A DNA stretch of 64,000 nucleotides, taken from the NCBI RefSeq assembly GCF_022869805.1, contig NZ_CP094974.1:4898001-4962000 (forward strand), written 5' to 3'. The stretch comes from Halosolutus halophilus (lineage in GTDB: Archaea; Halobacteriota; Halobacteria; Halobacteriales; Natrialbaceae). The notes under the pieces are model-generated. The model did no database searches. It was not told the DNA's origin and was given only the letters and a program-made list of their open reading frames with translations. The translations under genes and the position numbers were made by a program. Of the stretch, positions 43,573 to 52,298 are shown piece by piece. The stretch's first letter is position 1. Every line of letters starts with the position of its first letter.

Positions 43573-44919
43573 TCAGCCGTCCGCTCCGGATCCGAGTGCT
43601 AACAGGCTACGAGGCCCAGCGGCGAATATGTGACCGGCCGCCATCACGAGCGACGAATATGCGGACGCATTGACCGACGAGGTCTGCCACCGCTTGCGAT
43701 CCGGGCCGAAGGCTCCACCTGCATCCCTGCGGTACGCCACGACGTTACCCATCGGGAGGAACACGGCGTCGTCCGTTACGACAGGTGCAGCCGTTCCATT
43801 TTCCGAGACGTGGGCCTGCCAGTTTGTCTCGCCGGACGCTGCCTCAAGCTCGTAGAGGTCACCTGCGGCAACGTAGACATCCCCGTCGGATGCCGCAGCG
43901 GCAGCGATACTGTGGAGGTCTCGCCGCCAGCGGACACCGCCCGAGTGGTTGACCGCGATGGTCTCCTGCCAACCTGCTTGGATGACCCCGCCATCGTCGA
44001 CAACCGAGGCGGCGTACGGTGTATCGACGGAAACGCGCCAGCGTTCCTTCCCGGTCTCGCGGTCGAGCATCACGAGCGCGTTCCGGTCGGGAACGTAAAC
44101 GCCGTTCTCGGTGACGGCGGGTGCGACCTGCGTCGCAGTGTCATCGCCGAGGTTGTACTCATCGTAAATAAGTGGGTCAAGCGGGCGCCGCCAGCGTTCG
44201 GTGCCGTCAGGTGCGAGCCTGACACACGTGGTTGCACTCCGGGCATACACGTTGCCGTCGAAGATGGAGACACCGTACGTTCGGTCGTCACCGATGCGGG
44301 GCGCGCCGATGACCTCGCCGTCTGCGATCGAGAGCACGGTCACGGACGCCGGTGCTGGATCCGGCCCGGTGGTCGTCGGAACGACTCGCGTCGGAACATA
44401 GAGACGACCACGATCCGGGTTGAGGGCCGGCGCTCCGGAAACCTCTACATCGAGGTTCCGTGACCACCGCTTTCTGCCGTCGGGTGCGACTGCGACGACT
44501 CGCCGTTCGGTGGTGAAGTAGGCGACACCGTCACGAATGACCGGCGGAGCGTACGTCCAGCCGACCGAGGTGAGATATTCATGCTCGTCCGGCTTTGGCG
44601 CGTCGCCAGCGACGCGGTTCGTATTCTTCGAGCTGTTGCCGTACTGGTGCCAGTTATCGTCGTAGAACGTCGCGGCGTCCTCTCCGTCGCCAAGGACGCT
44701 ACACCCGGCGAGCACACTCGCCGTCGCGGTTCCCACGCCTGCGAGAACCGCTCGACGCGACGAACGACGCTGAGACGAATCGAATAGTGACGTGTCGGAT
44801 TGCGTAGGAGTAGACGGTGGTGGGGGAGGGTTGACTGAGGGGGCCCTCGATAGGTTCGACCGATGATGATCTGTGTTTTCTGCTCCACCGACCGCTGCCC
44901 CACTGATTGGATCAACCAT
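43573..44919 (-). CDS. PQQ-like beta-propeller lipoprotein
   Basis: The 448-residue protein has SRRAVLAGVGTATASVLAGC as twin-Arg lipoprotein signal (about residues 54-73) and blades such as GRKRWSRNLDVEVSG, GTERWRRPLDPLI, GKERWRVSVDTPYAA, GVRWRRDLHSIAAAA and GETNWQAHVSENGTA. The true start may be later than 44919, since about 50 polar residues precede the signal. It is the second propeller of the region, in a different subgroup from 35378. Confidence 0.8.
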   Translation of the reverse strand: MVDPISGAAVGGAENTDHHRSNLSRAPSVNPPPPPSTPTQSDTSLFDSSQRRSSRRAVLAGVGTATASVLAGCSVLGDGEDAATFYDDNWHQYGNSSKNTNRVAGDAPKPDEHEYLTSVGWTYAPPVIRDGVAYFTTERRVVAVAPDGRKRWSRNLDVEVSGAPALNPDRGRLYVPTRVVPTTTGPDPAPASVTVLSIADGEVIGAPRIGDDRTYGVSIFDGNVYARSATTCVRLAPDGTERWRRPLDPLIYDEYNLGDDTATQVAPAVTENGVYVPDRNALVMLDRETGKERWRVSVDTPYAASVVDDGGVIQAGWQETIAVNHSGGVRWRRDLHSIAAAAASDGDVYVAAGDLYELEAASGETNWQAHVSENGTAAPVVTDDAVFLPMGNVVAYRRDAGGAFGPDRKRWQTSSVNASAYSSLVMAAGHIFAAGPRSLLALGSGADG

Positions 44920-45069
44920 ATTACCTAGATCACCTAAGATAAGTATTAACTTATTGCTACTTCAGTTGAGGTTGCCAGATTTCTGAAACAGGCTCTGATC
45001 GGTATTCTATACACACAGCTACTGAGAGCTTGGATCACTAGTAACGTTATGAAAATCAACGATGACCGA

Positions 45070-45154
45070 GTACTGTATAGATCCTCTCAATTCAGCACGC
45101 CGCTCTTGCCAACGCCTCGTCAGTTCTGATCTCGTCTGCTGAATACAGAGGGTG
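45070..45154. repeat. Dispersed repeat (forward), middle, cut by MITE
   Basis: CCTCTCAATTCAGCACGCCG, CGTCAGTTC and CGTCTGCTGAATACAGAGG. CTGAATA plus nine bases (CAGAGGGTG) leads to the MITE. Confidence 0.7.
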
Positions 45155-45396
45155 GGCCGTGTTTAGACGCGAAAATTCGAGGGTAACGACAGCCGCAGAC
45201 CGAGAGTAGACACGAAGGGGCTGGAAATGGAATCGCCATCGAGGAACTAATCTCTACAATTTCGTTTCTACAGCCGTTTTGTTGAGGTTGGAGGGACACC
45301 ATCGCCTCGATCGAGGGTCAAAACTCTCGACGAGGTATCGGATAGCAGATCAGCATCGAGCCACAGCACCGCTCTCACTCGCGTCTAAACAAGGCC
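45155..45396. mobile_element. MITE, 242 bases, third copy of the family
   Basis: The inverted ends are GGCCGTGTTTAGACGCGA and TCGCGTCTAAACAAGGCC. The nine-base flanks CAGAGGGTG and GAGAGGATG agree at seven of nine positions, a diverged target duplication. The interior is unrelated to the 141-base copies. Confidence 0.8.
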
Positions 45397-45534
45397 GAGA
45401 GGATGTGTACAGCAGAGCGTTATACTACGTAGCGGCTACTCCGTTGGGCAAGAAGCGAGGAGATAATCGGAGAGCCTGCCGCGTCTCTCCAGACGAACCG
45501 TGTGCTTTTAGGCTTCGACAAGCGACTTCACCAT

Positions 45535-46062
45535 ATGCCCTCAAGACGGACTTTTCTTCTTGGTGGTGGCGGTCTCGCAGCGATTGGTGGACTCGGTTGG
45601 CTCGGGGTCGAACACATCTCTGTGACCGGCGAGGTCAAACGGAAATATATCGACGTTTCGTGGGAGTCTAACGGACGACAGCGACACGGTCGCATTTTGT
45701 TGTCAGTGTTACCACCGGGAGACGAGATCAACATCTCGTGCGCGTCATCCTACGCTGAGGACGCAGTCCAGTCGCCGAGAACGATCACCGTGAATCAAAG
45801 TTTAGATAGCCGTCTAAACGCTGACTTCAGCGACGTAACCTACAGGCTCGGCGTCTCTGGGACTGCATTGGGTGGTTCTGGATACAGTCTGAAACGGGTG
45901 AGTCGGGACGGATTCAATAGCGCTCAACTGGGGGATACAGCGACCGTCGCAAATCTCGGCGATCGGCTCTCTGTACACGAGGTGGATACACGATCCAGCT
46001 GGTCGGGGTCGTCGGAGATCAGAACGTTCGACTTCGCGAGCAAGTACCCGACTTACCAGTGA
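45535..46062 (+). CDS. Exported protein with MPSRR signal, unknown family
   Basis: The 175-residue protein opens MPSRRTFLLGGGGLAAIGGL and has no lipobox Cys, so it may be anchored by its N-terminal helix. The rest is beta-rich (YIDVSWESNGRQRHGRILLS, TITVNQSLDSRLNADF). GCTTTTAGG about 30 bases before the ATG can act as TATA box. Confidence 0.7.
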   Translation: MPSRRTFLLGGGGLAAIGGLGWLGVEHISVTGEVKRKYIDVSWESNGRQRHGRILLSVLPPGDEINISCASSYAEDAVQSPRTITVNQSLDSRLNADFSDVTYRLGVSGTALGGSGYSLKRVSRDGFNSAQLGDTATVANLGDRLSVHEVDTRSSWSGSSEIRTFDFASKYPTYQ

Positions 46063-46107
46063 AGTTTGCGTTACTGCGACACGCCATTTCCGACATCGAC
46101 GGTGTGC

Positions 46108-46250
46108 GCGACACGCGCTGTGAGTTCAGCACAGGTTGTTCGAACTACTCGGCTTCTGTCAGGAGTGGCGTGACCGACTCAGAGCATGAGGTCAGCACAA
46201 CGACTTCATTTGTTTCACGCCGAAACCGGTGACCCGTCTACTTACTACCC
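46108..46250. repeat. Dispersed repeat (reverse)
   Basis: GCGCTGTGAGTTCAGCACAG, TTCTGTCAGGAG, GGCGTGACCGACTCAGAGC and TTCATTTGTTTCACGCCG. The arms are of mixed variants (TTCAG and ACCG). Confidence 0.75.
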
Positions 46251-46261
46251 ATGCGTATCGA

Positions 46262-46714
46262 TCAAGGATTTCCTGGGCGATCCTCTGGATCCAGACAACC
46301 ACCACGACCGTAGACGCCGCGCTCGCTTTCTCCACTTCCAAGAACTGAATCAGCACAATAGGACCACAGTGACGCAACGAAGATTTCGTCTTCGTGACGA
46401 AGATAGATTCCCGAGGGAGAGTCCCCTTTCCGTTCGTACCATGGCAACGGGGTGAGTGCAGTTGCGGTAGCATCAAATTCAGATTGGTCCAACCGTAGAT
46501 CGGCAGTTCCGTTCGCACTTGCCCGATCAAGTGCGGTTTGGATTGGTTCTACAGAACGAATCCGCTCATCGCTTGCTGGCGTAACTGTTGCCCCGGAAGG
46601 CTTCTGTACATCAAGTATTTCTAACAACCCTCCATTCGTACCGGGTTCAGCGACGCAACCAGATAACGACAGGAGAGCACAACCAGAAGCAGCAAGAACC
46701 GAGCGGCGCTTCAT
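46262..46714 (-). CDS. Lipoprotein, possibly frameshifted near its end
   Basis: The 150-residue protein begins MKRRSVLAASGCALLSLSGC and has a plausible mature part to SGIYLRHEDEIFVASL. The last 40 residues are odd (Cys/Gly-rich), while another frame at the same place reads RHCGPIVLIQFLEVEKAS and then a hydrophobic stretch. A frameshift near 46390 is therefore possible. Family unknown. Confidence 0.6.
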   Translation of the reverse strand: MKRRSVLAASGCALLSLSGCVAEPGTNGGLLEILDVQKPSGATVTPASDERIRSVEPIQTALDRASANGTADLRLDQSEFDATATALTPLPWYERKGDSPSGIYLRHEDEIFVASLWSYCADSVLGSGESERGVYGRGGCLDPEDRPGNP

Positions 46715-46777
46715 AAATTGCTTAATCAGCTATCTCGAATATACATTTCGGACGAGCGTTTGCAAAGTGAACGATCT

Positions 46778-46860
46778 GTACTGATCGATCTCCGACCCAC
46801 CTGATCGATCATCAGTTCCTACCGCATTCGCGCCCTCTGTGCAGCACGACTGCTGAAGCA
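46778..46860. repeat. Dispersed repeat (reverse), partial
   Basis: CTGTACTGATCGATC, ACCGCATTCGCGCCCTCTG, and TGCAGCACGACTGCTGAAGC. A GGCCNTGTTGAAACCC-type end in reverse follows at about 46873-46890. Confidence 0.6.
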
Positions 46861-46989
46861 TATCGGTTAGAGAGGGGGTTCAACAGGGTCCCTCGATCTG
46901 TACTGCCAGTAGCGGCGACGAGGGTATCTTGTCGGGAACGTTCAGAGTCTTGGGAATGCTTATACCGACTGCATCTATCAGTAAGCCAC

Positions 46990-47256
46990 ATGCCTGGACA
47001 GGGCGACTCTCACAGGATACGTCGAGCCGCGAAAGCAGGTGGCCCGCCGGCCGTCATCACCGCAGGTATAGGCGTCGGTGCAACCGGTGTCGCTGGCCAG
47101 GGAATCGAGACGGAAACAGACCCCGTCGCTAGAGGAGCAGCACGGGCCGTGGGCGCTGACCCACAGATGGGGCCTGCCGTGTTGCTGGTCGTTGCCGTCC
47201 TCATCCTGACTGTCGCACTCGTCGTGCCTGGACTGTTCGATGACCATCTGTATTAA
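46990..47256 (+). CDS. Small membrane protein, unknown
   Basis: The 88-residue product has a Gly/Ala-rich N-terminal half and one clear membrane helix (GPAVLLVVAVLILTVALVVP) near the C-terminus. There is no recognisable family, and the open frame could be fortuitous in this GC-rich patch. Confidence 0.45.
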   Translation: MPGQGDSHRIRRAAKAGGPPAVITAGIGVGATGVAGQGIETETDPVARGAARAVGADPQMGPAVLLVVAVLILTVALVVPGLFDDHLY

Positions 47257-47395
47257 AACACGCTGGAGGTAACGACGTCGAACTGACGCCGGGGGAGACG
47301 GTAATTCGGTCCTCTCTATACCGATCGTTCCAGTAGATGTCCATCCGTATCGATCCGTCGCGCGTTTCGCTGGGGCGGTCACTGTGCCTCAGGTG

Positions 47396-47538
47396 CGCGT
47401 TCTATTCAGCAGAAGCTCTGTGAACTACCGAAACGCTGTCAAGTGGTGCCTGCGAGAGACAGAGGACGAGTTCAGCACAGCGACTCTGTTCGTTTCATGC
47501 TAAATCCAATGGACCAGTCGTTCAGTAGCTCTGCGCAG
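47396..47538. repeat. Dispersed repeat (reverse)
   Basis: GCGTTCTATTCAGCAGAAGC, AACTACCGAAACGCTGTCAA, GCCTGCGAGAGACAGAGG, GAGTTCAGCAC, TTCGTTTCATGC and GTTCAGTAG. The arms are of mixed variants. Confidence 0.75.
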
Positions 47539-47834
47539 CTATTGTGGGCCGCACCTCAGCACAGACCATCCTGTGTCTCGTTTTCGGACTGCGACGACGA
47601 CAAGCACAAGAGCAACAACTGGAGAGAGTCCGCTAACAACGGTATGTGTCCTTGTGACGGGAAGATAGCCGTTGGCCATCCCGAGTTCGAGAAAACCCGC
47701 ACAGCACAGAAACATGACTGCAAACGCCCTGTAGTCGAGTTCACCGATAGCCGCGTATGTCCGGATGAAATGGACGTAGATACGCCGCCTACAATCACGA
47801 TGAGTCCTATCCAGATGAGTGCCGAATCTGTCAT
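47539..47834 (-). pseudogene. Membrane protein, frameshifted
   Basis: ATG at 47834 gives MTDSALIWIGLIVIVGG. The frame then becomes unlikely, while another frame reads IYVHFIRTYAAIGELDYRAF, then VMFLCCAGFLELGMANGYLP and a helix VVALVLVVVAVRKRDTG, ending at a stop at 47539. One lost base near 47785 explains the split. About 98 residues, three helices; function unknown. Confidence 0.55.
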
Positions 47835-48519
47835 TGGATATACAGTTCTTCCGCTTCTTATGGAACTACCTTCTGGTGGTGCGTCCTTCACCCACACTGA
47901 GCGATCGCCGCTACTCCTAATTGAGACTCGGCTCTGCTGAACATGCGCTTTCGGGCTTGTTTAGACGCATGAGATCAGTAGTGTTAGAGCCTCATGGCTT
48001 GCGCGATGTTTCTGACGGCGGCCTTTAGGATGAGTCCTCTGAACTGGTCAAACCACGTTCTAGCCCGCAACGTCTCGCCGAACCGATCGTGCCTTCAATC
48101 GATCTCTTTCAGGGGGTGTCAGATCCGAATACGAAGGAACCGATCCGTACAGATGAGAAAATAGACAGTCGAAACCAATCGTCGATGACTACCCGGAACT
48201 CCAGAACTGGCTCAACCATGCGGTATTACAGCGACCGAGGTTCAGGTAACAGAGTGTATTCGATGTGAACAATTGATTTGAGAACAACTATTATGGAATG
48301 AAGAGGTTCTTCCGCGACCCCCTTGGCGAGTCGGTATGCATGTGAGAACAACCATTGTGGAATGAAGAGCAATAGATGGACGGCACGATTACAACGACGT
48401 GTGAGGATCCGATAACGCATCCGCTCACACGATGGGATTGCTCTTTCCTCGGGTTTTCTCGTAGCGGTCTCTCGAGGGAGAGCGAGTTCGTATGAGTCGT
48501 GTTGTACAATGACGTTGAT
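47835..48519. other. Gene-free stretch with repeat and IS remnants
   Basis: It holds a short repeat piece (GGCTCTGCTGAACATGCGC, 47930-47948), the IS fragment listed separately, and a near-perfect 26-base direct repeat at 48281-48306 and 48343-48368 (GAGAACAACTATTATGGAAT versus GAGAACAACCATTGTGGAAT at its start). No gene seen. Confidence 0.5.
47953..48090 (-). mobile_element. IS5-type fragment (transposase C-terminus)
   Basis: The end GGGCTTGTTTAGACGC is followed by about 32 codons of the transposase tail (RFGETLRARTWFDQFRGLIL, then AAVRNIAQAMRL and stop). It begins exactly nine bases after CTGAACA (47937-47943). The rest of the element is gone. Confidence 0.75.
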
Positions 48520-49455
48520 TTACCGGGCTTCCCACGTCGGGAGCGCTCCACCTGTCGTCAGCGGTCTCCCAGCGATGTACCGGTCGTGGACCACACAGGC
48601 AGCGGTCGCAAATAATCCGGCACCGATGCCAGCGATGCCGACCGGGCCCACGAACAGTGCACCTGCACCCGTGAGATATACCAGCGAGAGAGAGGCGACC
48701 GCATTGAAGGACCCGTGTAGGAGCGTGGGAGCGAACACGGACTCTGCACGGACCGTCAGGTACGTGAACACCGGCGTGGCAGCAACAGTCCAGCCCGTCA
48801 TCACCAGGATACCCAGATACGGCGCATCCGGGAAGTTATGGCCCTGGACGATGAGCGGTGCGTGCCAGATACCCCAGACAACTCCCGTGAGAAGGGATAC
48901 TCGCCAGAATCCGAGCGGCGAAAGTTCCCGTAGGAGGAGCCCTCGCCAGCCCAGCTCTTCTCCGAGGGCCGCAACAGCATTGATTGTCAGTCCACCAAGG
49001 AGCCCCTGGAGGACGAAGAACACGGGCGTGGGAACTGGCACCTCCGCAAGGACTGCGAGTGACTCTTCGATCTGTGACTCCGGGAGGCCGAGGCCACGAA
49101 GGAACGCAGCGTAATCCGTGGTGATCGTCACGTCTGGGAATAGTGCACCGATACCGATCGTCAGTACGAGGAGGGCGACCGGTGTCAGCCAGGCGAGTCC
49201 AACCCACCGAAGCCGTCCTCTGAAGAGGCCGCATCCAACACGGATTGACGCCCCGGTCCGCAATTGAGTGATGAGTGCAGCTATCGCAGGGGCCCACATG
49301 TACAGAACGACGACGAGTACAATCCCCTGAATGGACGCCAGGTCGATTTTCGCGATTGCAACCAAAAGAGCCCCCGACCACGAGATGCCGAACGCCAATG
49401 CGATAAATGTGATAACTTTTCGTACCCGCACAGACTCGTTCACGCCCCAAATCAT
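48520..49455 (-). CDS. CPBP intramembrane metalloprotease
   Basis: The 311-residue protein has eight or so helices and the motifs GEELGWRGLLLRELSPLG, VWGIWHAPLIVQGHNF and LLHGSFNAVASL, with all three CPBP sites intact. The ATG at 49455 (MIWGVNESV) is preferred to one seven codons upstream. It is a single gene, of a different CPBP branch from the two in the ABC operon, and the third such protease in the island. Confidence 0.85.
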   Translation of the reverse strand: MIWGVNESVRVRKVITFIALAFGISWSGALLVAIAKIDLASIQGIVLVVVLYMWAPAIAALITQLRTGASIRVGCGLFRGRLRWVGLAWLTPVALLVLTIGIGALFPDVTITTDYAAFLRGLGLPESQIEESLAVLAEVPVPTPVFFVLQGLLGGLTINAVAALGEELGWRGLLLRELSPLGFWRVSLLTGVVWGIWHAPLIVQGHNFPDAPYLGILVMTGWTVAATPVFTYLTVRAESVFAPTLLHGSFNAVASLSLVYLTGAGALFVGPVGIAGIGAGLFATAACVVHDRYIAGRPLTTGGALPTWEAR

Positions 49456-49556
49456 CAGTAGAGTGGGATCTAACACTCACACACAAATAATCCGCACATC
49501 GGGTCATCGGACGACAGTGAACGCTTTGGGGTCCCTCAGAGAAGTGTCGGCAGACA

Positions 49557-49640
49557 ATGCTCTCCCCGCACTCGCTCGTCGTCTTCGTCCACGGCGCTGG
49601 CATCTCGCGCCACCTGTGGCGTCCTCAACGCGACGCGCTC
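49557..49640 (+). pseudogene. Alpha/beta-hydrolase N-terminal fragment
   Basis: SLVVFVHGAGISRHLWRPQR carries the oxyanion-hole HGxG region of an alpha/beta hydrolase. The homology stops after about 28 residues, and the frame runs into the zinc-finger gene. A remnant only. Confidence 0.45.
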
Positions 49641-49663
49641 TCGGTGATCTTCAGAAAGAGACC

Positions 49664-49807
49664 GTGCCATGGCCACACCATCAGTATTACTGTAACATCT
49701 GTAACGTCGAATTCGAAACAGGAGCACTACTCCTGGAACATCTTGACCACCAACATCCCGGTGTACATATCCTTTGGTCTATCCATGCCGATAAAGCAAG
49801 CCAGTAG
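49664..49807 (+). CDS. Tiny C2H2 zinc-finger protein
   Basis: From a GTG at 49664 the 47-residue product has YYCNICNVEFETGALLLEHL then DHQH: C-x2-C-x12-H-x4-H, a classical C2H2 finger. C2H2 mini-proteins are known in haloarchaea. The start is uncertain because the frame is open upstream through the hydrolase fragment. A repeat begins four bases after its stop. Confidence 0.55.
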   Translation: MPWPHHQYYCNICNVEFETGALLLEHLDHQHPGVHILWSIHADKASQ

Positions 49808-49810
49808 TCT

Positions 49811-49978
49811 AGTAAGGCGTTCAGTGCGCAGATCTACTGAATATTTGATTCATCAACTTTGGGATGAAACAAATAAAACCGTCGTGCTGAACGCATGCTC
49901 TGAGTCGGTCACGCCACTCCTGACAGAAGTCGATTATTTTTGACTATCCCTGCTGAACTCACAACGCGTATCGGTCAC
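49811..49978. repeat. Dispersed repeat (forward), full
   Basis: GCGCAGATCTACTGAATATT, GGATGAAACAAATAAAACCG, CGTGCTGAACGCATGC, TCTGAGTCGGTCACGCCACT, CTGACAGAAG, CCTGCTGAACTCACAACGCG. It starts right after the zinc-finger stop. Confidence 0.75.
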
Positions 49979-50113
49979 ACGACCTTCCCAGCCTCGGTGT
50001 TACCTACAGAACAGCCACTAATCACGTAGTGGCAGGACACCGCAGCAAATGGGCCACAATTCGTTATATCGTACGATGTTGCTCGTGGGCGTTTCGAGTC
50101 CGGTTCTCGGTTA

Positions 50114-50344
50114 CTATTCCGCATACACGAGAGTCCGCCGACACTTTGGACAGACGTACGGAACTGGTGTGAGGATTTCATCTGCCCGAATGCTGCTAAG
50201 AAACCCGTCGTCTGAGGCCGGCGAGACGATAGAGATCGTTCCAAGGGCGTCAGTTCCTTGCAGCTCCATTTGCTCCAACGGTTCCTGACAGTCCGGACAC
50301 GTCTTCTCAGAGGGCACATATGCCACAACCGACACGGCTTTCAA
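50114..50344 (-). CDS. Small zinc-ribbon protein
   Basis: The 76-residue protein has KTCPDCQEPLEQMEL near the start and YVCPKCRRTLVY at the end, two CxxC knuckles separated by about 45 residues. It belongs to the small zinc proteins frequent in haloarchaea. Role unknown. Confidence 0.7.
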   Translation of the reverse strand: MKAVSVVAYVPSEKTCPDCQEPLEQMELQGTDALGTISIVSPASDDGFLSSIRADEILTPVPYVCPKCRRTLVYAE

Positions 50345-50622
50345 AAGTCGGTCGGTTTCTCACTCAAAATTCGGCTGTTTCGTCATACGAAGGTAGATTC
50401 GCAGGGTTACTGACGGGGTGATTCGAGGTTTCTGGCGAGGGCCGACCGAAATTGTTGTGATGGAGACAGCCTCTGTATCCCGCAGGGCGGTATTATCAGT
50501 TGATAAGAAGTTCAATAGAGCCAGTTGAGTCCTTGTTCAGTGAGAAGACATATCAGACAATATCCTACGGTTGGAGAGGCGCACCACCTAACACTCCTCC
50601 GCTGGATGGAACACCGCCCGCT
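50345..50622. other. Gene-free stretch
   Basis: It contains a weak repeat-like piece (CTCTGTATCCCGCAGGGCGG near 50470) and nothing else that I can identify. Confidence 0.45.
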
Positions 50623-50808
50623 TTACTTCGCCAGACTTGAGGGCCAGACGTCTGCCTCATCACGCTCTTCTATCGAGGCGGCAAACGGTGGGTAACTGGC
50701 CTCCTGATAGTGCCGGATGGTCACCTCACACACGTTCTCTCTATCCCGGACGTCGATCGCCGATCGCGCCGAGTGCCGAGAGGAGTCACTCGGTTCGACC
50801 ACGAGCAC
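50623..50808 (-). CDS. Possible small protein, unknown
   Basis: From a GTG at 50808 a 61-residue frame reads VLVVEPSDSSRHSARSAID, ENVCEVTIRHYQEASYPPF and ends EADVWPSSLAK. It looks protein-like, but the start is weak and no family is recognised. It is divergent from 50923. Confidence 0.35.
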   Translation of the reverse strand: MLVVEPSDSSRHSARSAIDVRDRENVCEVTIRHYQEASYPPFAASIEERDEADVWPSSLAK

Positions 50809-50922
50809 GGGGGGCGATATCCGGGTCGGTTCGGCGACGATCGCTGGATCCGCCGATCGCGTGCGAAGTTTTATGAAAAGTAATAAATAACAATGAAGAG
50901 TAACAAATAACAATAGAGCGTC

Positions 50923-51450
50923 ATGAACGGGATCTCCCTCCGTAGGCTCTCGATCGCGATGGTGTTTCTCGCGGGCGTCCTCGCGGGTGCCGTCATCCTG
51001 GCCGGGTCCTCCGGCCTCGCCGAGAGACCAGGAGAGTCGGCTCCCGACCCCGAGAACCCGCCGACCTCGATCTCCTCGGCGGGTCCGAGCTGTTACAACG
51101 GCAGCGCGACTCCGAACGCTGGCTGGGTCCACGAAGTGGCCGCGGGCAGGTCGTACGCGGTGACGCTTAACGCCACCGTCGTCCACGATGCGGGTACTGA
51201 GGTGACTGCCGAGGTGATCCCCCGGGCGAACGGCGAGTACGAACTCGCCTTCCGGACGGTCGAGCACACGGCCGAGAAGTCACTCGACTGCGAGCGGTTC
51301 CGCACGCGGTTCGAGATGGGCGTCTCGCTCCCGATCGACTACGAGCGGGTTGTCGTGACGGTGAACGACCGCGTACTCGTCGACGCGACGCGCGACGACA
51401 CCACAGCCGACCTCTACCCGCTGCCGAGTCCGGTGAATGCCACCAGTTGA
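50923..51450 (+). CDS. Anchored surface protein, unknown family
   Basis: The 175-residue protein has an N-terminal membrane helix (LSIAMVFLAGVLAGAVILAG) and a beta-rich exported domain with a Cys pair (SCYNGSATPNAGWVHEV and LDCERFRTRFEMG). It is preceded by AT-rich DNA with AATAAATAACAA repeats (50881-50912) that can supply a promoter. More GC-rich than its neighbours. Confidence 0.7.
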   Translation: MNGISLRRLSIAMVFLAGVLAGAVILAGSSGLAERPGESAPDPENPPTSISSAGPSCYNGSATPNAGWVHEVAAGRSYAVTLNATVVHDAGTEVTAEVIPRANGEYELAFRTVEHTAEKSLDCERFRTRFEMGVSLPIDYERVVVTVNDRVLVDATRDDTTADLYPLPSPVNATS

Positions 51451-51789
51451 ACCGCCACTACGACTGGTTTCTCGACCGTGAGATAGATCGGGTGGAATAA
51501 CGGATCACGGACGAACTGAAGCGGAATCGCTCTGGCGTGACGAACAAACAGTATGCGGATCTGACGGCCGTGAGTCGGCCCCAGAACTTGCGTGTCGGGT
51601 CGTCCACCCGTCGTGCCGTCATCATGGCCTCGCCACCGCCACTCCTCAGTGGGTCTATGCGGTTGAGAACGTCGGTCTCGTCGACTCTTCGGTCTTCGGT
51701 CGCAAAGCGGAGGAACTGCCCCGCATTGCCCACGCGGACGCTGGCGCAACACGTACCAGCTCTCTCGAGAGAGTATCTCTGCCGCGAAT
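51451..51789. other. Gene-free stretch
   Basis: No convincing gene, RNA or repeat; open frames here lack family features. Confidence 0.4.
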
Positions 51790-51976
51790 GCGTGAATAGA
51801 ACATCACCCTGGGTGCGGAATTCATCCTCTGTATCTCGCACACCGATTTTGACAGCGACTCGGTAATTCGTTGAATCTCTGCAAGATAGATAGCGCGAAT
51901 GTAGCACAAGCCGAAGGACAATTTATCAAGGGTGATGAACGGTTGGTACAGGCGAAGCACACGTCGCTCAGTACAG
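51790..51976. repeat. Dispersed repeat (forward), full
   Basis: GAATTCATCCTCTGTATCTC, CACACCGATTTTGACAGCG, CTCTGCAAGATAGATAGCGC, GAATGTAGCACAAGCC and CGTCGCTCAGTACAGC. The right end lies three bases from the stop of the minus-strand gene at 51979. Confidence 0.75.
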
Positions 51977-51978
51977 CC

Positions 51979-52152
51979 TCAGGATGAATCGCTGGATGAG
52001 AGCGCTGAACCGACAACAATTGTTCCGATAAGCAGGAAGATGACACTGAGCCAGAATCCATTCGCATTTTGTGTGGGTATAGAGAAAACCAATATCCAGA
52101 TGCCGATCAATGTCGTTTGAACTCCGAGAAAAGCCTGTTTTATTGCATCCAT
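51979..52152 (-). CDS. Small two-helix membrane protein
   Basis: The 57-residue protein has MDAIKQAFLGVQTTLIGIWI as first helix and WLSVIFLLIGTIVVGSAL as second. The ATG at 52152 is chosen: CTTTTAACAC about 30 bases upstream fits a TATA box. Family unknown. Confidence 0.55.
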   Translation of the reverse strand: MDAIKQAFLGVQTTLIGIWILVFSIPTQNANGFWLSVIFLLIGTIVVGSALSSSDSS

Positions 52153-52211
52153 ATATCGGCGTGGATGCGAATGTGTTAAAAGTTTGTTTATCATACTCCG
52201 CAGACGTATAT

Positions 52212-52298
52212 TGGGCAATATTCGCAGGTCTACTGAGCGGATGGTACACCGGTTTCAGAGTGAAACAAACGAAGCCGTCGTGGTGAACTCATCCTCTG
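52212..52298. repeat. Dispersed repeat (forward), left module, cut by IS
   Basis: GCAGGTCTACTGAGCGGATG, GTGAAACAAACGAAGCCG, TCGTGGTGAACTCATCCTCT. GTGAACT (52283-52289) plus nine bases leads to the IS end. The right module lies beyond the IS at 53278. Confidence 0.75.

Noticed and set aside
49331-49663. Long upstream extension of the zinc-finger frame
   Set aside because: It overlaps the CPBP start region and the hydrolase fragment in another frame. Similarity begins only near 49680.
51458-51907. Open frames on the minus strand after the gene at 50923
   Set aside because: They translate repeat sequence and have no protein family features.
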